This document shows, one piece after another, positions 54,368 through 61,429 of a stretch of 64,000 nucleotides of DNA. Origin of the DNA: Lewinellaceae bacterium. Lineage in GTDB: Bacteria > Bacteroidota > Bacteroidia > Chitinophagales > Saprospiraceae. The stretch spans positions 62,001 to 126,000 of the forward strand of contig JACJYQ010000005.1 in the NCBI GenBank assembly GCA_020636025.1. Direction: 5' to 3'. How positions within the stretch are numbered: the stretch's first letter is position 1; each line of letters starts with the position of its first letter. Below the pieces are notes generated by a model. The model was not told the DNA's origin. It ran no database searches and worked only from the letters and a program-made list of their open reading frames with translations. The position numbers and the translations under genes are program-made.

Positions 54368-54776
54368 AGTCGTGAATCGTCGGTCGAAAATACGGAGCGG
54401 TAAAAGTTTTGAACGCCGTTAATCAGTATTTGTTTGATACAGGCAGGCCAAAAATGCGGCTTTTCTTTCAATTTTAGCAGCGAGCCCGAAATAATTTGAT
54501 AATTTGACAATTCGATAATTTGATAATGCCGTAAATTCTACAAGAAATTATGGTTCTGAGAACTCATTTTCGATTCATCCATGCTGATGCTGGTTAATTT
54601 CTGAACTCTTTTTGAAATCTAAAATTCATTATCAAATTGTCAAATTATCGAATTATCAAATTCCTTCCCTGCAACTTTTTAATAATTTTGCGTCATATAG
54701 TCGGCAACCCCGAGATCTTGCTCTAAAGTTGCTATCCTTTTCAAAATCAATATTAAAATTTCAAAACAACTCGATT
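54368..54776. other. Divergent spacer with AATTTGATAAT inverted repeats
   Basis: Arms at about 54494-54528 and 54630-54662 are built from AATTTGATAATT units and can pair with few mismatches over about 34 bp. The rest of the gap holds no supported gene. The unit resembles the outer arm of 29246-29340. Confidence 0.65.
54683..54690 (+). promoter_or_regulatory. Bacteroidota-type -7 box (TAATTTTG)
   Basis: Exact TAnnTTTG match 87 bp upstream of the ATG at 54777. No clear -33 element was found. Confidence 0.4.
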
Positions 54777-55400
54777 ATGAATTTAATGGACCTCCTCCAG
54801 GGACAGATTTCCGACGAAATGCTCGGTCAACTCAGTAACCATATTGGCGCAACGCCGGAACAAACGGCTCAGGCTACCAATGGTGTTTTCGCTACGCTCA
54901 TAGGAGGATTGGCCAATAACGCGTCAACTGAAAGCGGACTTGCTTCGCTGGGCTCAGCACTCGATCGCGACCACGATGGCAGCATCATCGACGACATATT
55001 TGGTATGGTTGGTGGCATGATGCAAGATGGCCCTACCCAGTCAAAAGCAACCAATGGCTCTGGCATCCTGGGCCATATTCTGGGCGACCGTCAGGAAGTG
55101 GCAGCTCAGCAGATTGGACAATCATCCGGACTGAATGCCAGCCAGATCATGAAACTGATGCCTATCCTTGCTCCAATCGTAATGGGCATGTTGGGTAAAG
55201 CCAAAAATTCAGGCGGACTTGACTTGGGCGGATTGTCCAGCATCCTCACTGGATCGGCACAACACGCTCAGCAGCAATCAGGCATGGGCGATCTGATCGG
55301 TTCCGTATTGGGACAAGTATTGGGTGGTTCCCAGGCAAAATCTTCCCAGCAGGGAGGTGGTTTGCTCGGTGGTTTGCTTGGCGGAATTTTCGGCAAGTAA
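54777..55400 (+). CDS. DUF937 domain protein
   Basis: The ATG at 54777 (MNLMDLLQGQISDEMLGQLS) gives 207 residues; a longer in-frame start would translate a repeat-rich spacer. The DUF937 features are a helical head (LSNHIGATPEQTAQATNGVF), an acidic calcium-loop-like DRDHDGSIIDDI, and Gly/Gln-rich helices ending GGGLLGGLLGGIFGK. It has no signal peptide. The family is widespread and of unknown function. A terminator follows. Confidence 0.85.
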   Translation: MNLMDLLQGQISDEMLGQLSNHIGATPEQTAQATNGVFATLIGGLANNASTESGLASLGSALDRDHDGSIIDDIFGMVGGMMQDGPTQSKATNGSGILGHILGDRQEVAAQQIGQSSGLNASQIMKLMPILAPIVMGMLGKAKNSGGLDLGGLSSILTGSAQHAQQQSGMGDLIGSVLGQVLGGSQAKSSQQGGGLLGGLLGGIFGK

Positions 55401-55451
55401 TTAATTCTGACCTGGCTTCCAGGCTGATTTTATTTAAACATATCACGTATC

Positions 55452-55493
55452 ATCCCGAATTTTCCGAATGACGGAAAACTCGGGATTTTTTTT
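55452..55493 (+). terminator. Rho-independent terminator of the DUF937 gene
   Basis: A 15-bp stem with one mismatch (ATCCCGAATTTTCCG / CGGAAAACTCGGGAT), a 5-base loop and eight T. Confidence 0.92.
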
Positions 55494-55518
55494 CGCGCCG
55501 CGCGATTGTCTTTTTGCC

Positions 55519-55681
55519 TATAAATAGGTGCAGAGCACCGAAATGTCATTAGCTCGAAAATTGGACAAAAGCACCGAGGTGCAGCGCACCGAAACGAAAA
55601 CCCTTATTTCGGTGCGCTGCACCTCATTGTTATATAACGCGTTGTATCTAATGACATTTCGGTGCGCTGCACCTATTTATA
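55519..55681. repeat. Nested 163-bp cruciform-type element
   Basis: Outer arms 55519-55552 and 55648-55681 match in 33 of 34 positions. Nested inside is a perfect 19-bp stem (55576-55594 with 55607-55625). The word GGTGCAGCGCACCGAAA, or its complement, occurs in all four arms, once with one change. Confidence 0.93.
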
Positions 55682-55685
55682 AGGG

Positions 55686-55760
55686 ACATTTGGTTTAAAA
55701 TAATATCGTTAACATTTCGCGCTTTGTTGCGCTTGGTCAAAAGACACAAGCGCGGCGAAA
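55686..55760 (+). repeat. Dispersed 75-bp element, copy 2
   Basis: Same ends and hairpin as 35253-35326 (ACATTTGGTTTA ... GGCGAAA). It lies 4 bp after the nested cruciform element, so the two families abut. Confidence 0.85.
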
Positions 55761-55938
55761 AACCTCCATTTTTGTTTGAATCATTTAACCAAGCTACTTT
55801 AGGTTTGAAGGACTCAATACGGTGAGAATGGTTGTTTTTTCTTTAGAAACAACCAATTCCTGAGCAAACAGCCCTTTTTGTTTGTCGTTATATGACCTTT
55901 TCAGTCCGCCAATGATGCAATAACATGCACGGAGATTC

Positions 55939-55946
55939 TACCTTTG
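55939..55946 (+). promoter_or_regulatory. Bacteroidota-type -7 box (TACCTTTG)
   Basis: Exact TAnnTTTG match 26 bp before the ATG of the DUF6029 gene, a normal distance for this phylum. Confidence 0.55.
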
Positions 55947-55971
55947 CCAAACAACGCATAACGAATTTCGT

Positions 55972-57606
55972 ATGAAAAAACTTTTTACCCTAACGCTATT
56001 TGCCCTTTTCTGCCAGATGATCATGGCCCAGTCGGAAGGCAGCCGTATCACCGGAGCATTGCAATCCAATGCCAACTTTTTCATCACGGATGACAAAAGG
56101 GTTGGTTCCGGAATCCCGCAGTACGACTACCAAAAATTTGGTGCAGAAAGCTGGCTCAACCTCAACTATTCCAATTGGGGCTTCGATATGGGACTGCGTT
56201 TCGACCTTTTCAATAATTCGAACCTGCTGAACCCTACAAGCTCTTATACTGACCAGGGCATTGGACGCTGGTTTGTGCACAAAGCCGTCGGCAAGCTGGA
56301 TATAGAAGGCGGATATATTTACGATCAAATCGGATCGGGTATGATTTACCGCGCCTATGAAGAACGCGCGCTCATGATAGACAATGCACTATTTGGCATC
56401 AAAGCAGCCTATGACCTGACTGATAACTGGCGCATAAAGGGATTTACCGGACGTCAGAAGCAGCAATTCAACCTGTATAATACCGTCATTCGCGGGGCCA
56501 CGCTGGAGGGATTTATCAAACCCGACTCGGCCAGCAGTCTCACATTGGCGCCAGGTATCGGGGTTGTAGGACGCACCTATTCCCGGGAAACGGTGGATCA
56601 GATCGTAAGTGCCATTGCCACCTACGCGCCTCAGGATAGTACCGGTGCACAATACAATACTTACGCCGGTACTGTTTTCAACACCTTGAGCGTTGGGAAT
56701 TTTATATGGTTTGCAGAGGCTGCTTTTAAATCCTATGACGTGATCAATGATCCAAATGCGGAAACAGCATCAGGGATCAGAGGTAAAATTGAGAACAGAA
56801 AAGGCTATTCGGCGTACACCAGTCTGGCCTATTCAAAAAAGGGTCTGGGTATTTCTCTGGAACTAAAGAAGACCCACAATTTTCAGTTCCGTCAGACCCC
56901 GTCTAACATCGGCATTCAGGGCGCGATCAACTTTTTGCCGCCCATGGCCAAACAGAACACTTACCGTCTGACGACCCGTTTCAGTCCGGCTACCCAGGAA
57001 ATTGACGAGCAAGCCGCGCAATTGGATATACACTACAAGGTGAACAAGAAACTTTCACTTGCCTTAAATGTCTCTGAAATTCAGTTGCCCGACAACACGG
57101 AGCTATACCGAGAGATCACGCCGGAATTCACCTACAAGCAAAAAAGAAAATGGCAGCTCATTGGTGGCGTTCAGGTACTCAAGTACAACATATTTGTTTA
57201 CCAGGGCAAAGGCGAATACGTGGATGCCATCACGCCTTATTTTGAGTATCTGTACAAATTCACCTCAAAGAAGTCCATTCGGGTGGAAGGACAATACCTG
57301 AACACCGAAGATGAGTTTGGCTCCTGGTTAAATGGCGTGGTTGAATTTGGCATGGCGCCTCACTGGCTGATCGCCGTTTCTGATATGTACAAACTGAAAC
57401 ATGCCAATGCCTCTGAACTCAGCACAGAGAAAACCAAATACGATGATTTACATTTTCCAACTGTGCAGGTTAGCTATACACACAAGGCCAACCGGATTGG
57501 TCTCGCCTGGGTCAAGCAGGTGGAAGGCATCAATTGTGCGGGTGGGATATGCCGATATGAACCGGCGTTCTCCGGAGTGAAACTTCAAGTGAACTCTACC
57601 TTTTGA
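55972..57606 (+). CDS. DUF6029-family outer-membrane beta-barrel protein
   Basis: A 544-residue protein with a signal peptide (1-19, MIMAQ). The body is made of alternating strands with aromatic ends (WLNLNYSNWGFDMGLRFDLF, IRVEGQYLN) and finishes in VKLQVNSTF, a terminal aromatic strand as in outer-membrane barrels. Size and layout fit the DUF6029 family; the function is unknown. The gene is followed after 71 bp by an Omp28-type gene, and the two may form one unit. Confidence 0.8.
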   Translation: MKKLFTLTLFALFCQMIMAQSEGSRITGALQSNANFFITDDKRVGSGIPQYDYQKFGAESWLNLNYSNWGFDMGLRFDLFNNSNLLNPTSSYTDQGIGRWFVHKAVGKLDIEGGYIYDQIGSGMIYRAYEERALMIDNALFGIKAAYDLTDNWRIKGFTGRQKQQFNLYNTVIRGATLEGFIKPDSASSLTLAPGIGVVGRTYSRETVDQIVSAIATYAPQDSTGAQYNTYAGTVFNTLSVGNFIWFAEAAFKSYDVINDPNAETASGIRGKIENRKGYSAYTSLAYSKKGLGISLELKKTHNFQFRQTPSNIGIQGAINFLPPMAKQNTYRLTTRFSPATQEIDEQAAQLDIHYKVNKKLSLALNVSEIQLPDNTELYREITPEFTYKQKRKWQLIGGVQVLKYNIFVYQGKGEYVDAITPYFEYLYKFTSKKSIRVEGQYLNTEDEFGSWLNGVVEFGMAPHWLIAVSDMYKLKHANASELSTEKTKYDDLHFPTVQVSYTHKANRIGLAWVKQVEGINCAGGICRYEPAFSGVKLQVNSTF

Positions 57607-57650
57607 TCACTGATATTACAGATTACGCTGATTTCACTGATTTCTTTTTG
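57607..57650 (+). repeat. Degenerate ACTGATT/CAGATT run after the DUF6029 stop
   Basis: Words such as ATTACAGATTACGCTGATT follow the stop at once. They resemble half of the CACAGATT repeat at 1621-1697. Confidence 0.5.
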
Positions 57651-57677
57651 AATTCATTTTAAAATAAATTCTTAGTT

Positions 57678-58493
57678 ATGAAAAATATACTGCTATTGAT
57701 TTTGATGGCGCTTGTGACGTTGTGCGCCTGTAAGGAAAAAGAAATTGCCATTCCGGAACTTAGTGTGGGTGATAGAAAAGTCATTGTGGAGGAACTTACC
57801 GGCGTGAGATGTACCGCTTGTCCGGATGGAGCAAGATTATTGGAAAACCAACAAGAATTGTATGGAGATAAACTGATTGTAGTTTCTATACATGAAGCAC
57901 CAGATTTCTCTGTTCCTTATGATGAAAGCACTTATGATTTCCGCACGGTGAAAGGCAAGGAAATGTTTGACTTTATAGGTGTATATGAAGGGGTACCCGC
58001 GGCTTCCATTGCCCGGTTAGTGCCACCGAACTATATTACTCCATTTGTTACAGTTAAAAGTCTTTGGCCTGGATTTATCGCTACTGAACTATCCAAAGAT
58101 TACGGCCTCGGTTTATTTGTAAAGAACGACTACGATCCGGCCAATAGAAAGCTGGATGTGTTGGTCAACATCGCGCCCGGCCAGGATATTGACGGAGATA
58201 ACCGCCTTACAGTAGTGATTACGCAAGACAGCATTATTGACCGTCAGCTAGACAACAATGTCCTGATAGAAGACTATGTACACCGCCATGTTTTGCGCGA
58301 AGTACTCACCAAGGCTTCCGGCGACGATATTACAGAACCGCTGACCAGTGGTGCGCTAATTAGTAGAAATTTCAGCATGACGCTTCCAGCTGATTGGGTT
58401 GCCGAGCATTGCAGCGTGGTGGCTTACGTACACCATACTGGCACGCCAGACAAGATTGTGCTACAGGCTGCGGAGGAACATGTGGTTGAGTGA
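57678..58493 (+). CDS. Omp28-related lipoprotein with thioredoxin-like CxxC
   Basis: A 271-residue protein with a lipoprotein-type leader (Cys18 in LCAC). The family signature VEELTGVRCTACPDGARLLE places a CxxC at 45-48 at the start of a thioredoxin-like fold. Family members are surface-exposed in Bacteroidota. A redox or binding role is possible; none is shown. It follows the DUF6029 gene. Confidence 0.88.
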   Translation: MKNILLLILMALVTLCACKEKEIAIPELSVGDRKVIVEELTGVRCTACPDGARLLENQQELYGDKLIVVSIHEAPDFSVPYDESTYDFRTVKGKEMFDFIGVYEGVPAASIARLVPPNYITPFVTVKSLWPGFIATELSKDYGLGLFVKNDYDPANRKLDVLVNIAPGQDIDGDNRLTVVITQDSIIDRQLDNNVLIEDYVHRHVLREVLTKASGDDITEPLTSGALISRNFSMTLPADWVAEHCSVVAYVHHTGTPDKIVLQAAEEHVVE

Positions 58494-58500
58494 ATTTGTT

Positions 58501-58526
58501 AATGGGATAATTAGCTAATGAGCTAA
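58501..58526 (+). repeat. ATTAGCTAAT-family repeat, left border of accessory island
   Basis: Starts AATGGGATAATTAGCTAAT 7 bp after the Omp28 stop. Its reverse complement occurs at 61392-61417 with 24 of 26 matches. Confidence 0.8.
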
Positions 58527-58626
58527 TTGGAATCGCCCTGTTTGGCAAGTTTGCCGGACAGGGCGAGACTGTTACAAAAAGTGTGTCAAGTTAAAGTGAA
58601 CAAAAATACTTTTAACTTAAGCACTT

Positions 58627-59841
58627 ATGACAAAATCAGAGAAGTTTGACTACGAACGCTTCAAAAAAGAAGCAGCAGAGCGCCTCAAAGCAGGCGACGA
58701 TCTATTAGGCACCGATGGTGTGCTGACACCCTTACTTAAAGAGTTTCTGGAAGAAAGTCTGGATGGAGAATTGGATGCACATTTGGAAGATGGTGATCGT
58801 CCAAATCGCAAGAACGGCAAAGTCAAGAAGCGAGTTCGGACCTCACAGGGCGAGGTGAATATTCGCACGCCAAGAGATCGCAACAGTAGTTTTGAGCCAA
58901 AGATCGTATCCAAGCGATCGAAGGATTTGGGCAGTGGTTTGGATCGTCAGATCATTGCACTGTATGCCCGAGGGAACAGTTACAGTGATATCCGGGATTA
59001 TCTGCTGGAGATGTATGGAGCAGAGGCCTCTACGGCAACGATCAGCCGTGTAACAGACAAAATTCTACCCTTGGTTCAGGAATGGAAGAGCCGTCCACTG
59101 GAGGCTGTATATCCATTTGTTTGGCTGGATGCTATTCACTACAAAGTACGTCAGGATGGTCGGGTAGTAAACAAGGCAGTATACTGCATTATAGGTGTAA
59201 ACCAGGAGGGTATAAAGGACCTGTTGGGTATGTATGTAGGTGAAAATGAGGGTGCTAAGCACTGGCTGGCTGTGCTGACAGATTTGAAGAACCGAGGTGT
59301 GGAAGACATCTTCATTGCCTGCATCGATAACCTCAATGGTTTTGCGGAAGCAATAGAAAGCACCTTTCCGCAGACGGAAGTTCAACTGTGCATTGTACAC
59401 CAGATTCGCAACAGTAAAAAGTACATTGCATGGAAAGATGTACGGGCCTTTATGAAAGATCTGCACAAAGTCTATCGGGCCAACACCAAGGAAGGTGCCG
59501 AACGACACTTAGACAAGCTGGAAACCACCTGGGGACAGAAGTATCCAGCTGTGATTCAGTCCTGGCGTCGGAATTGGGATAGGCTCAGCAACTACTTCCA
59601 GTATGACCCGCAAATCCGCAAGGTGATTTACACCACTAATATCATCGAAGGATTTCACCGGCAATTGCGCAAGATCACCAAAACCAAAGGAGCCTTTACA
59701 TCTGACGAAGCACTAATGAAGCTCCTGTATCTGGTTCAGGATGATGCAACCAGTAAGTGGAACCGACCACTGCACAACTGGAATATGACCTTGTCTCAAC
59801 TATCCATTATCTTTGAAGACCGCTTAAAACTCGACATTTGA
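58627..59841 (+). CDS. IS256-family transposase
   Basis: A 404-residue mutator-type transposase, full length and without frameshift. The DDE residues are Asp168 (FVWLDAIHYK), Asp234 (ACIDNLNGF) and Glu341 (TTNIIEGFHRQLRK), with the C/H motif CIVHQIRNS between the last two. It should catalyse transposition of the element. Confidence 0.96.
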   Translation: MTKSEKFDYERFKKEAAERLKAGDDLLGTDGVLTPLLKEFLEESLDGELDAHLEDGDRPNRKNGKVKKRVRTSQGEVNIRTPRDRNSSFEPKIVSKRSKDLGSGLDRQIIALYARGNSYSDIRDYLLEMYGAEASTATISRVTDKILPLVQEWKSRPLEAVYPFVWLDAIHYKVRQDGRVVNKAVYCIIGVNQEGIKDLLGMYVGENEGAKHWLAVLTDLKNRGVEDIFIACIDNLNGFAEAIESTFPQTEVQLCIVHQIRNSKKYIAWKDVRAFMKDLHKVYRANTKEGAERHLDKLETTWGQKYPAVIQSWRRNWDRLSNYFQYDPQIRKVIYTTNIIEGFHRQLRKITKTKGAFTSDEALMKLLYLVQDDATSKWNRPLHNWNMTLSQLSIIFEDRLKLDI

Positions 59842-59847
59842 AAAATT

Positions 59848-59881
59848 GGATTAATTGGGGCCTGCAGGCCCCAATTAATCC
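59848..59881. repeat. Perfect 34-bp palindrome inside the insertion sequence
   Basis: Centred on CCTGCAGG with AATTGGGG arms, 6 bp after the transposase stop and 4 bp before the right terminal repeat. It may terminate transcription through the element. Confidence 0.85.
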
Positions 59882-59933
59882 AATCCTTGACACACTTTAT
59901 GTAATACTCCCGTGAGTTTTATGTGAGTGCTTT

Positions 59934-60353
59934 TCAAGCTAAACAAGATTCTTTATAATCTAAAATTTTATTTTCAGATTGTTCATCCAAAAATTGCTTA
60001 ACATTTGAATAATTAATATTAGGTGGTATATCAATCGAATAATAAGGTTGATCTTTAATTCCTTCCCAATTACACCCTAAAGATTCTAATTTAGGCAAAA
60101 CTCTTTTAGCTTCAATCTCTTTGAAAAAAATAATTTGAACTGTAGAATGTCCTGAACTTTTAATTAAATTATCAAAGTACAAAACGCCTTCATCATCTTC
60201 AACAGCAATTACATCGTTATAAGCTAAATTTGGTGCATAAAATGGTATATTATCAATTCTATAGTAACCATTTTCTAGTTCTTCAGCCCAAATTACTTCT
60301 TCAGCAATTTCATCTTCAATATCTTTATACACTAAAATGACTTTTGATTTCAT
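59934..60353 (-). CDS. DUF4265 domain protein, probable immunity partner of HNH toxin tip
   Basis: A 139-residue acidic cytoplasmic protein. The DUF4265 pattern is clear: EVIWAEELENGYYRIDNIPF, then NDVIAVEDDEGVLYFDNLI and SSGHSTVQIIF. Its ATG overlaps the stop of the HNH fragment by 1 bp (TAATG), the usual toxin-then-immunity order. It is AT-richer than neighbouring genes. The immunity role is inferred from the arrangement, small size and acidity. Confidence 0.72.
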   Translation of the reverse strand: MKSKVILVYKDIEDEIAEEVIWAEELENGYYRIDNIPFYAPNLAYNDVIAVEDDEGVLYFDNLIKSSGHSTVQIIFFKEIEAKRVLPKLESLGCNWEGIKDQPYYSIDIPPNINYSNVKQFLDEQSENKILDYKESCLA

Positions 60354-60547
60354 TAGTTATTACTTTTTTTGATATTACAATCTCTACATAATACTTGTCC
60401 ATTATTTGGCGTTCCACTACCTCCTTTAGATTTAGGGACAATATGATCTACTTGTCTCAGCTCGCGCAAGGCTGCCCAAAAAAAATTCAATAACGTTGGC
60501 GCGATGCTCCAGCATCGTGTCAACGATCGCGTCGGCTCTGCCGACAT
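60353..60547 (-). pseudogene. Truncated HNH endonuclease (toxin C-terminal tip)
   Basis: The last 35 codons read VDHIVPKSKGGSGTPNNGQV and then LCRDCNIKKSNN, a complete HNH metal site (DH, N, CxxC). Upstream, the frame enters two GC-rich hairpins (60494-60545) with no homologous sequence, so the first half of the nuclease and any delivery domain are gone. It is probably the remains of a polymorphic toxin whose partner is the overlapping DUF4265 gene. Confidence 0.72.
60494..60545. repeat. Two adjacent GC-rich hairpins (REP/BIME-like)
   Basis: Hairpin 1 (60494-60525) is a fully paired 15-bp stem with two G-T pairs and a 2-base loop, core CGATGCTCCAGCATCG. Hairpin 2 (60531-60545) is GTCGGC-TCT-GCCGAC. 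They are much richer in GC than the surroundings and interrupt the HNH gene. Confidence 0.82.
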
Positions 60548-60607
60548 GATTCACTCAAGCCAAAAAATATTCCAAAGATGTCATGAATTACGCTTGATCG
60601 CCCATCT

Positions 60608-60781
60608 TTATTTTGCCAAACTATTACTTCTTGCAGTTTGAATGCTTTTGACAAAAATCGAAACCAACTCATTGCTTTCTTGTAATAAGGCTTCAAGGCG
60701 CTGTTTCTGGAAATATCCTTTCCGATCAATGAACTCAAGGCACACATGCGTTTCCCGAAGCTCTTTCAAACAGATTTTCAT
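60608..60781 (-). pseudogene. C-terminal half of a four-helix-bundle (S23/IVP) gene
   Basis: A 57-codon frame starting MKICLKELRETHVCLEFIDR and ending with SIFVKSIQTARSNSLAK. This is the second half of an S23-like protein: LKELRET matches the family's third helix and IFVKSIQTAR its last. Complete members have about 120 residues, so the first half is missing. It is the second S23-type sequence in the window, after 24793-25170. Confidence 0.75.
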
Positions 60782-60798
60782 CTTATGTTCTGATTTCG

Positions 60799-60870
60799 AT
60801 GTTCAAATGTTTGATGTTCAAAATTCAAACACCGAACACCGAACAGGGGAACTTCGAACATCGAAGTATT
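60799..60870. repeat. TTCGATGTTC-type inverted and tandem words
   Basis: TTCGATGTTC at the left and GAACATCGAA at the right enclose GATGTTCAAA and CACCGAACA repeats. They separate the S23 and ComM fragments. Confidence 0.6.
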
Positions 60871-60956
60871 CATAATCCCACCCAGCCTTGTTTATTCAAA
60901 CTGCGATAATGAATCGCTTCCGCCAAATCTTTTATCCGAATCTCCGAACTTCCTGC
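60870..60956 (-). pseudogene. Fragment of a ComM/YifB-type Mg-chelatase-like ATPase (3' end)
   Basis: The minus strand reads AGSSEIRIKDLAEAIHYRSL and then NKQGWVGL before a stop. This matches the end of ComM proteins, where a LAGS-x-I...LAEAI-YRSLD-R segment closes the gene. Upstream codons no longer match, so only the last 28 codons remain. Confidence 0.6.
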
Positions 60957-61077
60957 AAATATTTCAGGTTCAATATTTTATTGACGTTCTGTTTGGTCTT
61001 GTCCGCAAGCAGGACTCTCATATATTACCAGACTCGTGCGAACGAGACTACGGTAACCTTGATTTAAGCCATACTTC

Positions 61078-61281
61078 TTAACAGAAGATTCCGAATATTT
61101 CACAAAGAGATTTGGAGGTAAAAAAGAATACTATGCCACCAAGTAGTAGCAGAAGGCCTGATCCAATTAAATTTATATTCGTTAATCGACCACCATGGCC
61201 CGAATCTTTGTATCTTAAACCAGTCCTAATAATAAAAACACCTATTAGAACAAGGATTAAACCTAACAATTTAGTTTCCAT
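61078..61281 (-). CDS. Small two-span membrane protein
   Basis: A 67-residue protein with two hydrophobic helices (LLGLILVLIGVFIIRTGL and LIGSGLLLLLGGIVFFF) joined by a short polar loop. The hairpin-like form supports a real gene. No family was recognised. Confidence 0.5.
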   Translation of the reverse strand: METKLLGLILVLIGVFIIRTGLRYKDSGHGGRLTNINLIGSGLLLLLGGIVFFFTSKSLCEIFGIFC

Positions 61282-61391
61282 CTTTTTCTATTCTATTTCT
61301 TCTTCTGACGCCCTGCAGATATGTCCCCAAGCAAAGCCCCACAACCAAAAAGCGTCCGATCCAGATTCCCCAGACCGAACGCTCCTATTCA

Positions 61392-61427
61392 TTAGCATAT
61401 TAGCTAATTATCCCATTAGCTAATTAA
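61392..61427 (-). repeat. ATTAGCTAAT-family repeat, right border of accessory island
   Basis: Two TTAGCTAAT units, ending 3 bp before the stop of the T9SS protein gene. Positions 61392-61417 are an inverted copy of 58501-58526 (24 of 26). Confidence 0.8.
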
Positions 61428-61429
61428 TC

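Larger units (their letters stand above)
58565..59911 (+). mobile_element. IS256-family insertion sequence
   Basis: A 1347-bp element with terminal inverted repeats 58565-58590 and 59886-59911 (22 of 26 matches; inner part AAAGTGTGTCAAG). It carries one intact transposase. No target duplication is visible: the 8 bp outside the ends are GACAGGGC and GTGAGTTT. The left end abuts a hairpin (TCGCCCTG ... CAGGGCGA) downstream of the Omp28 gene. Confidence 0.92.

Noticed and set aside
60353..60547. HNH frame as a complete small endonuclease
   Set aside because: The first 30 codons run through two hairpins and show no homology; only the C-terminal metal site is recognisable.
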